A stretch of DNA of 21,494 nucleotides from Gammaproteobacteria bacterium (GTDB lineage: Bacteria > Pseudomonadota > Gammaproteobacteria > HK1), in the NCBI GenBank assembly GCA_022822245.1, contig JAJECB010000493.1, forward strand, positions 1 to 21,494. The letters are read 5' to 3'. This document shows, piece after piece, positions 6,442 through 13,888 of the stretch. Each line of letters opens with the position of its first letter. Within the stretch, counting starts at the first letter, position 1. The translations under genes and the position numbers were made by a program. The notes beneath the pieces are model-generated. The model was not told the DNA's origin and ran no database searches. It saw only the letters and a program-made list of their open reading frames with translations.

Positions 6442-9400
6442 TCACATGTTCCGCCGGTACTGGCCGCCGACCTCGAAGAGGGCGTCGGTGATCTGCCCGA
6501 GCGAGCAGCACCTCACCGCGTCCATCAGCACCTCGAAGACGTTCTCGTCACGGATGACCGCCTGACGGAGCCGGTCGAGCATGGCCGGAGCCTCGTCCGC
6601 GTGCCGGGCCTGGAAGGCGCGAAGCCGCTCGATCTGACTTTCCTTCTCCCCCTCCGTCGACCGCGCGAGGGGGATCGTGGTCGCCGCTCCATCCGCCGGG
6701 GCCTCCGGCTTGAGGAACGTGTTGACCCCGACGATGGGAAGGCTCCCCTCGTGCTTGCGCTGCTCGTAGTGGAGCGACTCGTCCTGGATCCTGCCCCGTT
6801 GGTACCCCGTCTCCATCGCCCCGAGCACCCCGGCGCGCTCGGACAGGCGCTCGAACTCCTGAAGCACCGCCTCCTCCACGAGGTCGGTGAGCTCCTCGAT
6901 GACGAACGAGCCCTGGTTCGGGTTCTCGGTCTTCGCGAGCCCCCACTCCCGGTTGATGATGAGCTGGATCGCGACCGCCCGCCGCACGCTCTCCTCGGTG
7001 GGGGTGGTGATCGCCTCGTCGTAGGCGTTCGTGTGGAGGCTGTTGCAGTGGTCGTAGGTCCCGATGAGGGCCTGGAGGGTGGTACGGATGTCGTTGAACT
7101 CGATCTCCTGCGCGTGGAGGGAGCGACCGGAGGTCTGGATGTGGTACTTGAGCTTCTGGCTCCGCTCGTTCGCCCCGTACTTCTCGCGCATCGCGACCGC
7201 CCAGATCCGCCGCGCGACCCTCCCGAGCACCGAGTACTCCGCGCAGAGCCCGTTCGAGAAGAAGAACGAGAAGTTCGGCGCGAAGTCGTCGACATCCATC
7301 CCCCGCGCGAGGTACGCCTCGACGTAGGTGAAGCCGTTCGCGAGGGTGAACGCGAGCTGGCTGATGGGGTTCGCCCCCGCCTCCGCGATGTGGTAGCCCG
7401 AGATCGACACCGAGTAGAAGTTCCGCACCCGGTTCCGGGTGAAGTACTCCTGGATGTCGCCCATGACCTTGAGGCTGAACTCGGTCGAGAAGATGCAGGT
7501 GTTCTGCCCCTGGTCCTCCTTGAGGATGTCCGCCTGCACCGTCCCGCGCACCCGCTCGAGGGTGGAGGCACGAACGGTCGCCGCCTCCTCTTCGTCGGGC
7601 GGCCGGCCGTGCTCCGCCTCGAAGGCATCGAGCTGCTGGTCGATGGCCGTGTTGAGGAACATCGCGAGGAGGGTGGGAGCAGGTCCGTTGATGGTCATCG
7701 ACACGGAGGTCGCGGGATCGCAAAGATCGAACCCGCCGTAGAGCACCTTCATGTCGTCGAGGGTCGCGATCGAGACCCCCGAGTTCCCGACCTTGCCGTA
7801 GATGTCCGGCCGGTGGTCGGGGTCGAAGCCGTAGAGGGTCACGGAATCGAAGGCGGTGGAGAGCCGCTTCGCCTCGGAGTGCCGCGAGAGGTAGTGGAAG
7901 CGCTCGTTGGTGCGGGTCGCGTCGCCCTCGCCCGCGAACATCCGAAGCGGGTCCTCCCCCTCGCGCTTGAACGGGAACACCCCGGCGGTGAACGGGAACC
8001 TCCCGGGCACGTTCTCGCGCATGAGCCAGGAGAGGAGATCGCCCTCGTCACGGTAGCGGGGGAGCGAGATCTTGGGGATCCGGTTCCCCGAGAGGGTGGT
8101 GTAGGTGAGCGAAGTGCGGATCGTCCGCCCGCCGGCCTGGGATTCGAGATCGTCCTCGGAATACGCCTCGCGAAGGGCCGGCCAGCCGTCAAGGAGGGTG
8201 CGCGCCTCGTGTCCGAGGGCCGCCTCGCGCTCCGCGGCGAGGGACTCGAGGGACTCGAGAGACTCCTTCGCCGAGGCGCCCCGGGCTTGCGGTCCGGAAG
8301 CGGAGGCTGACGCCAGCATCCTCGCCGATTCGCGAAGCTGCTGGCGCTCGCGCGCGAGCACCGACTGGGCCTCGACGCGCGCGCGCCACCCCCGCACCGT
8401 CTCCGCGACCTCCGCGAGATAGCGCACCCGCTGCGGCGGCACGATCGCGGCCGCCCGGGTCGAGACCCGCGTCTTCGGGGCAGGAAGCCGGCTCTCCCCC
8501 CAGCCGTCCACCGCGTCCCCGAACCCGTTCTCCCGCAGCGCGGCGAGGATCCCCTCGAAGAGCGCGGTCACCCCATCGTCGTTGAACCGGGACGCGATGG
8601 TGCCGTAGACGGGCAGGCTCTCCGGCGCGAACCCGGCGATGCCGCGGTTGCGGGCGAGCTGCTTGCGCACGTCGCGGAGCGCATCCGCCGCCCCCTTGCG
8701 GTCGAACTTGTTGATGGCGACGACGTCCGCGAAGTCGAGCATGTCGATCTTCTCGAGCTGGCTCGCCGCCCCGAACTCGGGGGTCATCACGTACAGGCTC
8801 GCGTCGACGAGGGGGGCGAGGGCTGCGTCGCCCTGCCCGATGCCGGAGGTCTCGACGATCACGAGGTCGAACCCGGCGAGCTGGACGGCGGCGAGCACCT
8901 CCGGGAGCCGTGCCGGGATCTCCTGCCCGGAGGTGCGCGTCGCGAGCGAGCGCATGTAGATGCCGGGGTGGTCGATCGCGTTCATGCGGATCCGGTCGCC
9001 GAGGAGGGCGCCCCCGGTGCGGCGGCGGGTCGGGTCCGCCGCGACGATGGCGATGCGCAGGCGCTCGCCGAACGCGAGCCGTGCCCGGCGCACGATCTCG
9101 TCGGTCACCGACGACTTGCCGGAGCCCCCGGTCCCGGTGATGCCGAGAACCGGCGCGGCGCGGTCCGGCCGCCGCCCGGCAGCGGCCGCCGCAGGGTCGA
9201 CGAGCCCGCGCTCGATGCAGGTGATGGCGCGGGCGAGGGCCCCGAAGTCCCCGGCCCGCACGTCGTCCCACGATACCCGGAGGGCGCGCGCGTCGAGGGC
9301 ACCGCGGGCGCGCTCGAACACGTCGTCCATCATCCCCTGGAGGCCCATCCGCTGGCCGTCCTCCGGGGTGTAGATGCGGGTGATGCCGTAGTCGTGGAGC

Positions 9401-9792
9401 GCGCGCACCTCCTCCGGCACGATGACCCCGCCGCCCCCGCCGAAGATCCGCACGTGCCCCGCCCCGCGCTCGCGGAGCATGTCCAGCATGTACCGGAAGT
9501 ACTCGATGTGCCCGCCCTGGTAGGAGCTGACCGCGACCGCGTGCACGTCCTCGTGGATGGCGGCGGTCACCACCTCCTCGACGGCGCGGTTGTGGCCGAG
9601 GTGGACCACCTCGCCCCCCGACCCCTGGAGGAGGCGCCGCATGACGTTGATCGCCGCGTCGTGCCCGTCGAAGAGGCTCGCGGCGGTGACGAAGCGAAGG
9701 GGAAACGCGGGCTCGGCCGCCGCGCGGGCGGCTTCCCCGGCATCCCGGAGATCGAGGGCTGGCTCGGCCATGTCGTTCAGGAACCGCGTCAT
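6442..9792 (-). CDS. icmF: Fused isobutyryl-CoA mutase IcmF (B12 domain + G-protein chaperone + mutase)
   Basis: Adenosylcobalamin-dependent enzyme that interconverts isobutyryl-CoA and n-butyryl-CoA. Three parts are fused in the order known for IcmF. The cobalamin-binding domain spans about 33-160 (FVTAASLFDGHDAAINVMRR, then AVSSYQGGHIEY). The MeaI-like GTPase has P-loop GITGTGGSGKSS (217-228), VETSGIGQGD (313-322) and NKFD (361-364). The large substrate barrel runs from about 540 to the end. Two active-site positions separate isobutyryl- from methylmalonyl-CoA mutases. PFTAGVF has Phe where methylmalonyl-CoA mutase has Tyr, and ILKEDQGQNT has Gln where it has Arg. Both favour isobutyryl-CoA or related branched acyl-CoA. 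The length of about 1116 residues is usual. The start is uncertain: ATG 9792 is taken because a promoter ends just upstream, ATG 9771 is equally possible, and neither has a clear ribosome-binding site. First gene of a minus-strand series. Confidence 0.95.
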   Translation of the reverse strand: MTRFLNDMAEPALDLRDAGEAARAAAEPAFPLRFVTAASLFDGHDAAINVMRRLLQGSGGEVVHLGHNRAVEEVVTAAIHEDVHAVAVSSYQGGHIEYFRYMLDMLRERGAGHVRIFGGGGGVIVPEEVRALHDYGITRIYTPEDGQRMGLQGMMDDVFERARGALDARALRVSWDDVRAGDFGALARAITCIERGLVDPAAAAAGRRPDRAAPVLGITGTGGSGKSSVTDEIVRRARLAFGERLRIAIVAADPTRRRTGGALLGDRIRMNAIDHPGIYMRSLATRTSGQEIPARLPEVLAAVQLAGFDLVIVETSGIGQGDAALAPLVDASLYVMTPEFGAASQLEKIDMLDFADVVAINKFDRKGAADALRDVRKQLARNRGIAGFAPESLPVYGTIASRFNDDGVTALFEGILAALRENGFGDAVDGWGESRLPAPKTRVSTRAAAIVPPQRVRYLAEVAETVRGWRARVEAQSVLARERQQLRESARMLASASASGPQARGASAKESLESLESLAAEREAALGHEARTLLDGWPALREAYSEDDLESQAGGRTIRTSLTYTTLSGNRIPKISLPRYRDEGDLLSWLMRENVPGRFPFTAGVFPFKREGEDPLRMFAGEGDATRTNERFHYLSRHSEAKRLSTAFDSVTLYGFDPDHRPDIYGKVGNSGVSIATLDDMKVLYGGFDLCDPATSVSMTINGPAPTLLAMFLNTAIDQQLDAFEAEHGRPPDEEEAATVRASTLERVRGTVQADILKEDQGQNTCIFSTEFSLKVMGDIQEYFTRNRVRNFYSVSISGYHIAEAGANPISQLAFTLANGFTYVEAYLARGMDVDDFAPNFSFFFSNGLCAEYSVLGRVARRIWAVAMREKYGANERSQKLKYHIQTSGRSLHAQEIEFNDIRTTLQALIGTYDHCNSLHTNAYDEAITTPTEESVRRAVAIQLIINREWGLAKTENPNQGSFVIEELTDLVEEAVLQEFERLSERAGVLGAMETGYQRGRIQDESLHYEQRKHEGSLPIVGVNTFLKPEAPADGAATTIPLARSTEGEKESQIERLRAFQARHADEAPAMLDRLRQAVIRDENVFEVLMDAVRCCSLGQITDALFEVGGQYRRNM

Positions 9793-9807
9793 CAGGATAG
9801 CCGACGA

Positions 9808-9836
9808 ACGGTACGCAACCCGCCGCGCCACGTCAA
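9808..9836 (-). promoter_or_regulatory. Predicted sigma-70-type promoter of icmF
   Basis: On the minus strand, TTGACG (9831-9836) and TACCGT (9808-9813) are separated by exactly 17 bases. Transcription would start near 9801, giving a 9-base leader to ATG 9792 or a 30-base leader to ATG 9771. The -35 matches five of six consensus bases. The -10 is weak. Confidence 0.45.
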
Positions 9837-9854
9837 TTTTCGGGCACTGGATGG

Positions 9855-9860
9855 TAGAAT
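9855..9860 (+). promoter_or_regulatory. -10 element of the Uma2 gene, possibly leaderless
   Basis: TAGAAT ends exactly six bases before the ATG at 9867, the same layout as TACAAT before hicA. No Shine-Dalgarno sequence and no good -35 are seen. Confidence 0.4.
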
Positions 9861-9866
9861 CTTTCT

Positions 9867-10919
9867 ATGGAAGACCCCGGACCATGGACGGCCCCCCGAT
9901 GCGGCAGAAAGCGCGGCCGCGACGGGCAGCAGGTCGCTTCCCTCCGGCCGGAACCCGAGTTCCCCGGCTGCACCCCACGACACCTCCCGCGCGGTGCGAT
10001 CGAGCGCTACGAAGGGCGGCTCGAGTTCTGGGACGCCGATACCGAGATCGCCTGGGTCGCCGAACCCACCAGCCCCTACCACGAACAGCCGGTCGAGACA
10101 CTGTCGGCGCTCGTGGACCGGCTCGCCGCGGTGCGTGGCTCGCCCGTCAAGTGCTTCGGGTCGATGGACCTGTGGCTCCGCGGCGAGCACGGCCGGCCGC
10201 GCCGCATCCTGCAGGCGGACCAGTCCGTTTACCTGTACCCGGAACGCGCGATCCTGCCCGGGCTCTCGGCGATGGTGATCGGCGAGCACGACTTCCCCGA
10301 CGTGGTGCTCGAGGTGGACCACTCCACGGACGTGCGTCGAGGCAAGCTCGGGCTCTACGAATCGTGGGGCTTCCCCGAGGTGTGGGTGGAGGTTCCGGAG
10401 CGCCGCGCGCGGAGCCGGGCACGGAGCCGCCAGCCGGGGCTGACGATCCATCTGCGGTCGGAGGACGGCACCTACCAGGTCTCCCCCGAGAGCCGGGCCT
10501 TTCCCGGCTGGCGCGCGGAGGACATCCACGCCGCCCTCAACGAGACGACCGCTTCGGCGCAAACCTACGTGATCCTCGAGCGCATCGGCCTCGCGCTCGG
10601 CGCCCGCGAGGGAACCGGGCCGGACGACGACCCGTGGCTGCGCTCGCAACGCCGCGAGAGCTTCAAGAGAGGGCGTTTCCGGGGGCGCGCGGAAGGCCAT
10701 GCGGAAGGGCGCGCGGAAGGCAAGGCGCAAGGCCGGATGGAAGCCCGGGCCGGGATGGCTCGCCGCATATTGCTCTCGCGGGGCATCGAAGTCTCGGACG
10801 ACTTCCCCGCCAACGTGCCCGCCCTCGCCGGGGCGTCCGAGGATCGCATCGTCACCGCCGCCCTCGCGTGCGAGAGCGAGAGCGATTTCCACACCCGTCT
10901 ACACCGCCGCGATTGCTGA
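9867..10919 (+). CDS. Uma2-family (DUF820) putative restriction-endonuclease-fold protein
   Basis: Protein with the PD-(D/E)XK-like Uma2 fold. FPDVVLEVDHSTD (143-155), then RRGKLGLYESWGFPEVWVEV (158-177), gives the family pattern: D145, E149 and D151, K160, Y164, and the EVWVEV strand. Residues about 40-130 form the N-terminal half of the fold. Residues about 267-295 are a low-complexity helix with repeated AEG units (GRAEGHAEGRAEGKAQGRME), known from the tails of several Uma2/DUF4351-type proteins. The last 50 residues hold ILLSRGIEVSDDF and a short helical tail. Length is 350 residues, long for Uma2 (about 190) because of this C-terminal extension. The start has no ribosome-binding site but lies six bases after TAGAAT, so it may be leaderless. 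The function of Uma2 proteins is unproven, and nuclease activity is an inference from fold. It is divergent from icmF and convergent with the ATPase gene downstream. Confidence 0.85.
   Translation: MEDPGPWTAPRCGRKRGRDGQQVASLRPEPEFPGCTPRHLPRGAIERYEGRLEFWDADTEIAWVAEPTSPYHEQPVETLSALVDRLAAVRGSPVKCFGSMDLWLRGEHGRPRRILQADQSVYLYPERAILPGLSAMVIGEHDFPDVVLEVDHSTDVRRGKLGLYESWGFPEVWVEVPERRARSRARSRQPGLTIHLRSEDGTYQVSPESRAFPGWRAEDIHAALNETTASAQTYVILERIGLALGAREGTGPDDDPWLRSQRRESFKRGRFRGRAEGHAEGRAEGKAQGRMEARAGMARRILLSRGIEVSDDFPANVPALAGASEDRIVTAALACESESDFHTRLHRRDC
10683..10749 (+). repeat. Short in-frame repeats coding for the AEG-rich tail of the Uma2 protein
   Basis: Repeats of GCGGAAGGC/GCGGAAGGG-like units spaced at multiples of 12 bases encode the alternating Gly/Arg/Ala/Glu segment near residues 273-294. 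Such a tract could expand or contract by slippage in multiples that keep the frame. Confidence 0.55.
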
Positions 10920-11076
10920 CCGGACCAGCCCTCGGGGGGGCGCGAGACACGCGGCGCAACTACCGCTGTCGATCGGGAGAGCAGCCGACTCGACAGCGTC
11001 GTCGAACGGGTGATTCCCCGACCTGCCGACTGCCAGCCGAAAGCGGGGGTGGGGGTGAGGCTTCAGGACGGCAGGC

Positions 11077-12342
11077 TCAGGGGCCGAGGGCGGTGATCGG
11101 TACGAGCGTCACCCCGTCGGGCCGGGTGTAGCCGGGGCCGACCCCGGTTATCACCGCGAGCCCGGCCGAAGGGCCGGTTCTGTCCGGGTCGACCCGGTCC
11201 CGGAGCTTGAGCAGGTTGCTTGCCCCTTCCTCGATCGGCCCCTCGCCACCGAGCTTGATCTCGACGCCCATCCACGCGCCGCCCGCCGTCTCGACGATGG
11301 CGTCCACCTCCAGGCCGGTGTTGTCGCGGTAGTGATACACCTCGGCATCGTGGGCCTGGGAATACACCCGCAGATCCCGCACGACCAACGACTCGAAGAG
11401 GAATCCGAAAGAAGCGAGATCCGTCCGAAGCCGCTCGGGACCGGATCGAAGTGCGGCAACCGCCAGCGACGGATCGACGAAGTGCCGCTTGGGAGACCTG
11501 CGCAGTCGCGAACGGGAACGAAGATGCGCGGACCAGGCCGGCTGATCCTCGATCACGAAGACCCGCTCCAGGGCGTTCAGGTAGCTCTGGACGGTCTCCG
11601 GGTGCAGGGGGCCCGCGTTCCCGCCCGCATCGGCCGCAATGACGGCGACCGCCGCCTCGGTGGCCACGTTCCGGGCCAACGACTGCAGCACCCTGCGAAC
11701 CAGCACCGGGTCGCGGCGGATGCCATCCACGCGCCGGATGTCGGCGCGGCGAATCTCGTCCAGGTAGTCACGGACGAACCGCTGGGCATCGTTCGCCCCC
11801 GCGCCGATAGTGCCCGGCCAGCCGCCCCGGCAGACGAGCTCGACGAGGTCGGAGACCGTCGTTCGGCCGGGCTGCGCGGGAACGGGCTCCGAACGCAGCA
11901 TGGCGCCGAGAGACATCCCTCCGGTCGAGTGCCCGGACTCGAAGAGCGACATCGGGCGCATCGGGAGCCGGGACACCCGGCCCGCGCCGGTGTGCCGGGT
12001 GGTGTCGTCGGGAGGCGCGGCCGAACCGGTCAGGATGAACCGACCTGCCCCGCCGCCGAAGTCCACCGCGCGGCGCACGTGGTTCCAGATGGAGGGCACG
12101 GTCTGCCATTCGTCGAGCAGGCGTGGGGCCGGCCCTTCGAGAACGATGCTCGGTTCGAGCTCCGCCGCATTTCGCAGGCCGGCATCCACGTCGAGCAGGA
12201 CCTCGCTTGCCGCGTGACGCCTCCCGGTTGCCGTCTTCCCGCAGGCACGGGGCCCCTCGATGAGCACCGCTCCGGCTGCTCCGAGCCTTGCGGCAAGCTC
12301 CTCGTCAACGACGCGCGGGCGGTATTGCTCAGCCTCGGCCAA
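11077..12342 (-). CDS. AAA ATPase with DUF4143 domain
   Basis: Two-part ATPase of a widespread but poorly understood family. The N-terminal AAA domain has Walker A GPRACGKT (30-37), Walker B LLDEWQ (75-80), sensor-1 RFILTGSA (101-108) and the RLPMRPMSLFE stretch typical of the group. The middle has winged-helix features (LNALERVFVIEDQPAW, then KRHFVDPSLAVAAL). The DUF4143 part at the C-terminus carries GLEVDAIVE and GVEIKLG near residues 345-375, the D...ExK pattern of a restriction-endonuclease-like fold. Length is 421 residues, usual for the family. The start is taken as TTG 12342 because GGGGAG lies seven bases upstream; an in-frame start at 12405 would run into the upstream repeat array. 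The 23-bp repeat array begins 55 bp before the gene. Proposed roles for this family (toxin-antitoxin, DNA-linked quality control) are unproven. Confidence 0.87.
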   Translation of the reverse strand: MAEAEQYRPRVVDEELAARLGAAGAVLIEGPRACGKTATGRRHAASEVLLDVDAGLRNAAELEPSIVLEGPAPRLLDEWQTVPSIWNHVRRAVDFGGGAGRFILTGSAAPPDDTTRHTGAGRVSRLPMRPMSLFESGHSTGGMSLGAMLRSEPVPAQPGRTTVSDLVELVCRGGWPGTIGAGANDAQRFVRDYLDEIRRADIRRVDGIRRDPVLVRRVLQSLARNVATEAAVAVIAADAGGNAGPLHPETVQSYLNALERVFVIEDQPAWSAHLRSRSRLRRSPKRHFVDPSLAVAALRSGPERLRTDLASFGFLFESLVVRDLRVYSQAHDAEVYHYRDNTGLEVDAIVETAGGAWMGVEIKLGGEGPIEEGASNLLKLRDRVDPDRTGPSAGLAVITGVGPGYTRPDGVTLVPITALGP

Positions 12343-12397
12343 GGCGGTTCTCCCCGACGACCCGGCGCGACTTTGTCGCGGAACGCGGCAACCGGTA

Positions 12398-12535
12398 ATC
12401 TGCAACGCATGTGATCGGCATTTCGCAACGAATTCAACCAGTGTTTCGCAAAGAATTCAACCAGTGTTTCGCAACGGATGTGATCGGCGAATCGCACTGA
12501 GTGCGATTGGCATTGCGCAACGAATTCAACCGGAG
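12398..12535. repeat. Tandem array of six 23-bp repeats in two flavours, upstream of AAA ATPase
   Basis: Units start at 12398, 12421, 12444, 12467, 12490 and 12513, each exactly 23 bp. All share a first half close to TTTCGCAACG. In type A (12421, 12444, 12513) the second half is AATTCAACCAGTG or near it. In type B (12398, 12467) it is GATGTGATCGGC or near it, and unit 12490 is a diverged B. The order along the plus strand is B-A-A-B-B'-A. Units 12421 and 12444 differ by one base. Partial units with a 1-bp insertion flank the array (about 12373-12397 and 12536-12558). There are no unique spacers, so this is not a CRISPR array. The position suggests a cis-regulatory array or protein-binding iterons for the ATPase gene. 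Confidence 0.88.
12490..12508. promoter_or_regulatory. Perfect 19-bp palindrome inside the repeat array
   Basis: AATCGCACT, one central G, then AGTGCGATT: nine-base arms with no mismatch. It occupies most of the diverged B unit. It could be an operator for a dimeric regulator, or a cruciform or hairpin site. Confidence 0.6.
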
Positions 12536-12684
12536 ATCTGAAACTTGATTCGGCCAGCTCCGACCGGCTCCCTCCACGGTGCCCATGACGGGTGTCCATC
12601 ATCCTTCTTCCACGCGGCGCGAAGAGATTCGGATCGGGTCTTCGGGAATCCGTCCACCGTGCCGTGGTGCCCGAATGGAGTCGG

Positions 12685-13539
12685 CTACCAGTCGACAGGC
12701 GCGGCGTCCATCGACTCGAGGAGACGGTTGCAGAGGGAGAATGGATTCTCGAGAGCGAACAGCTCTCCGGCGGCGGCCGGGTGGGGGCGAAGGACGACGC
12801 GGACGTGCGCAGGCGGGTCCGCTTCGTCGAGGTCCGCCCCGCGGAGGAGCGAGGCCGCTGCATCGCCGAAGCCGATGCAGACGAGGGGCACGCGCCGCGC
12901 CGCGAGGTGGCGGAGCACCGCGAGGAGGACGGGACGCCAGAGGGGAAGGTGGCCTCGCGCCTGGTGGGGGCCGACCGCCGGATCGAAGCGGCTCAGGGTG
13001 AGGGCCGAGTTGAGGAGCAGCACGCCGGAGGCGACCCAGCGACCCGCGAGGGCGGCCGGTGGCTCGAACTCGATGCGGCCAGACTCGATGTCGGCGAGAG
13101 CGGTCGGCCAGCGCTCGAAGCCCTCCGCGTAACGGGCCTCCCCGGTGCGCGCGGCGACGACGAGCTGAACGAGGGCACGCACGCTCGGCGAGAACATCTT
13201 GTCGAGCTCGCGCCAGCGCGCGACGTTGCCGGACTCGAAGGCACGCCCGGTGGCGAACGCGGGGCAGGGGTAGGGGTCCTGGCCGAGGATCACGCAGCGC
13301 ACGTCCTCCGGCGCGAGGCCGTCGAACGCTCGAAAGACGTGGGCGCCGGGCGGAGCGCCCGGGAACGCCCTCCCCCGCCGGGCCGGAAAGATCGGCTCCC
13401 AGGGTTCGAGGGTCAGTGAGGTGTCCACCGCATCGAAGCCGAGGTCGACGGCGTCCATCACGCTCCGCCACGCGGGTTCGAGATCCTCGCGCCATACCGC
13501 GAACGTTTGCTCGAACGCATCCTTCAGCAGAATCGCCAT
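12685..13539 (-). CDS. Uracil-DNA glycosylase, divergent family-1-like
   Basis: DNA repair enzyme that removes uracil from DNA, belonging to the UDG superfamily. Motif A reads LGQDPYP (85-91), with D88 the expected water-activating aspartate. Classical Ung has GQDPYH, so the final residue differs. GRAFESG (98-104) carries the phenylalanine that stacks on uracil. LLLNSALTL (174-182) supplies the uracil-binding asparagine N177. Motif B, usually HPSPLS, is here RPHPAAAGELF, with H253 retained and the rest changed. At 284 residues it is longer than Ung (about 225). The extra length lies before motif A and between residues 105 and 165. The start at 13539 follows GGGAGGTGCGAGG, which supplies the ribosome-binding site; extending upstream would run into the yefM promoter on the other strand. 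It is divergent from the YefM/YoeB pair, with 94 bp between. Confidence 0.85.
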   Translation of the reverse strand: MAILLKDAFEQTFAVWREDLEPAWRSVMDAVDLGFDAVDTSLTLEPWEPIFPARRGRAFPGAPPGAHVFRAFDGLAPEDVRCVILGQDPYPCPAFATGRAFESGNVARWRELDKMFSPSVRALVQLVVAARTGEARYAEGFERWPTALADIESGRIEFEPPAALAGRWVASGVLLLNSALTLSRFDPAVGPHQARGHLPLWRPVLLAVLRHLAARRVPLVCIGFGDAAASLLRGADLDEADPPAHVRVVLRPHPAAAGELFALENPFSLCNRLLESMDAAPVDW

Positions 13540-13575
13540 CGGCCTCGCACCTCCCGATTCAGCCTCCGAGATCGT

Positions 13576-13604
13576 TTGTGACGACACCGCTCGTGCCATA
13601 GACT
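13576..13604 (+). promoter_or_regulatory. Predicted promoter of the yefM-yoeB operon
   Basis: TTGTGA (13576-13581) and TAGACT (13599-13604) are separated by 17 bases; each matches four of six consensus bases. Transcription would begin near 13611. A GGAG six bases before ATG 13634 then serves as the ribosome-binding site. Confidence 0.45.
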
Positions 13605-13633
13605 TTGCCGGCACGGTCGGGACGGAGATTTCG

Positions 13634-13888
13634 ATGCGCGTAGTCTCGTTTTCCGAAGCCAGCGACGGTCTGGAATCGGTTCTTGACGGCGTCTCCAACG
13701 ACGCCGACTGCACGGTCATCACGCGGCAAGGAGCCGAGGATGCGGTGGTCATGTCGCTGGACTACTACAACAGCCTGATGGAGACCATACACTTGCTGAA
13801 GTCACCGGCAAACGCTTCTCATCTGGCTGAATCCATCGCCCAATTCCGAGCCGGCAAGGTCACCGAACGCGACACTCTCGATGGATAG
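13634..13888 (+). CDS. yefM: Phd/YefM-family antitoxin
   Basis: Antitoxin of 84 residues that should bind and silence the toxin that follows and repress its own promoter. The N-terminal DNA-binding half begins MRVVSFSEASDGLESVLDGV, followed by DADCTVITRQGAEDAVVMSLDYYNSLMETIHLL, the Phd/YefM consensus. The C-terminal half (SPANASHLAESIAQFRAGKV) is the flexible toxin-binding tail. Length and pattern are standard. The start at 13634 follows GGAG at good spacing; the longer upstream frame overlaps the divergent glycosylase gene. Its last eight bases overlap the toxin start, so the two are translationally coupled, with antitoxin first as usual. Confidence 0.92.
   Translation: MRVVSFSEASDGLESVLDGVSNDADCTVITRQGAEDAVVMSLDYYNSLMETIHLLKSPANASHLAESIAQFRAGKVTERDTLDG

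Larger units (their letters stand above)
12343..12684. other. 342-bp intergenic region holding a tandem repeat array
   Basis: This gap lies between the uracil-DNA glycosylase stop and the AAA ATPase start, both on the minus strand. It contains the 23-bp repeat array at 12398-12535, with degenerate partial units reaching about 12373 and 12558. The remaining 12560-12684 shows no gene and no clear terminator. Short frames through the array encode repetitive peptides and are not believed to be genes. Confidence 0.75.

Noticed and set aside
4323..6491. A 722-codon open frame on the plus strand
   Set aside because: It runs antisense to the dehalogenase, bioB remnant and NRDE genes, all of which have clear family motifs. 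Its product is low complexity.
6601..8310. A 569-codon plus-strand frame inside icmF
   Set aside because: Antisense to the strongly conserved mutase domain, with no motif.
9793..9831. GTG start at 9831 for icmF
   Set aside because: It lies inside the predicted promoter and adds residues not seen in the family N-terminus.
12398..12535. CRISPR array
   Set aside because: Units are contiguous 23-bp repeats with no unique spacers, and there are no cas genes nearby.
12260..12541. A 93-codon plus-strand frame with repeated peptide units
   Set aside because: It is formed by the 23-bp repeats and the antisense of the ATPase start. It has no ribosome-binding site and no family match.
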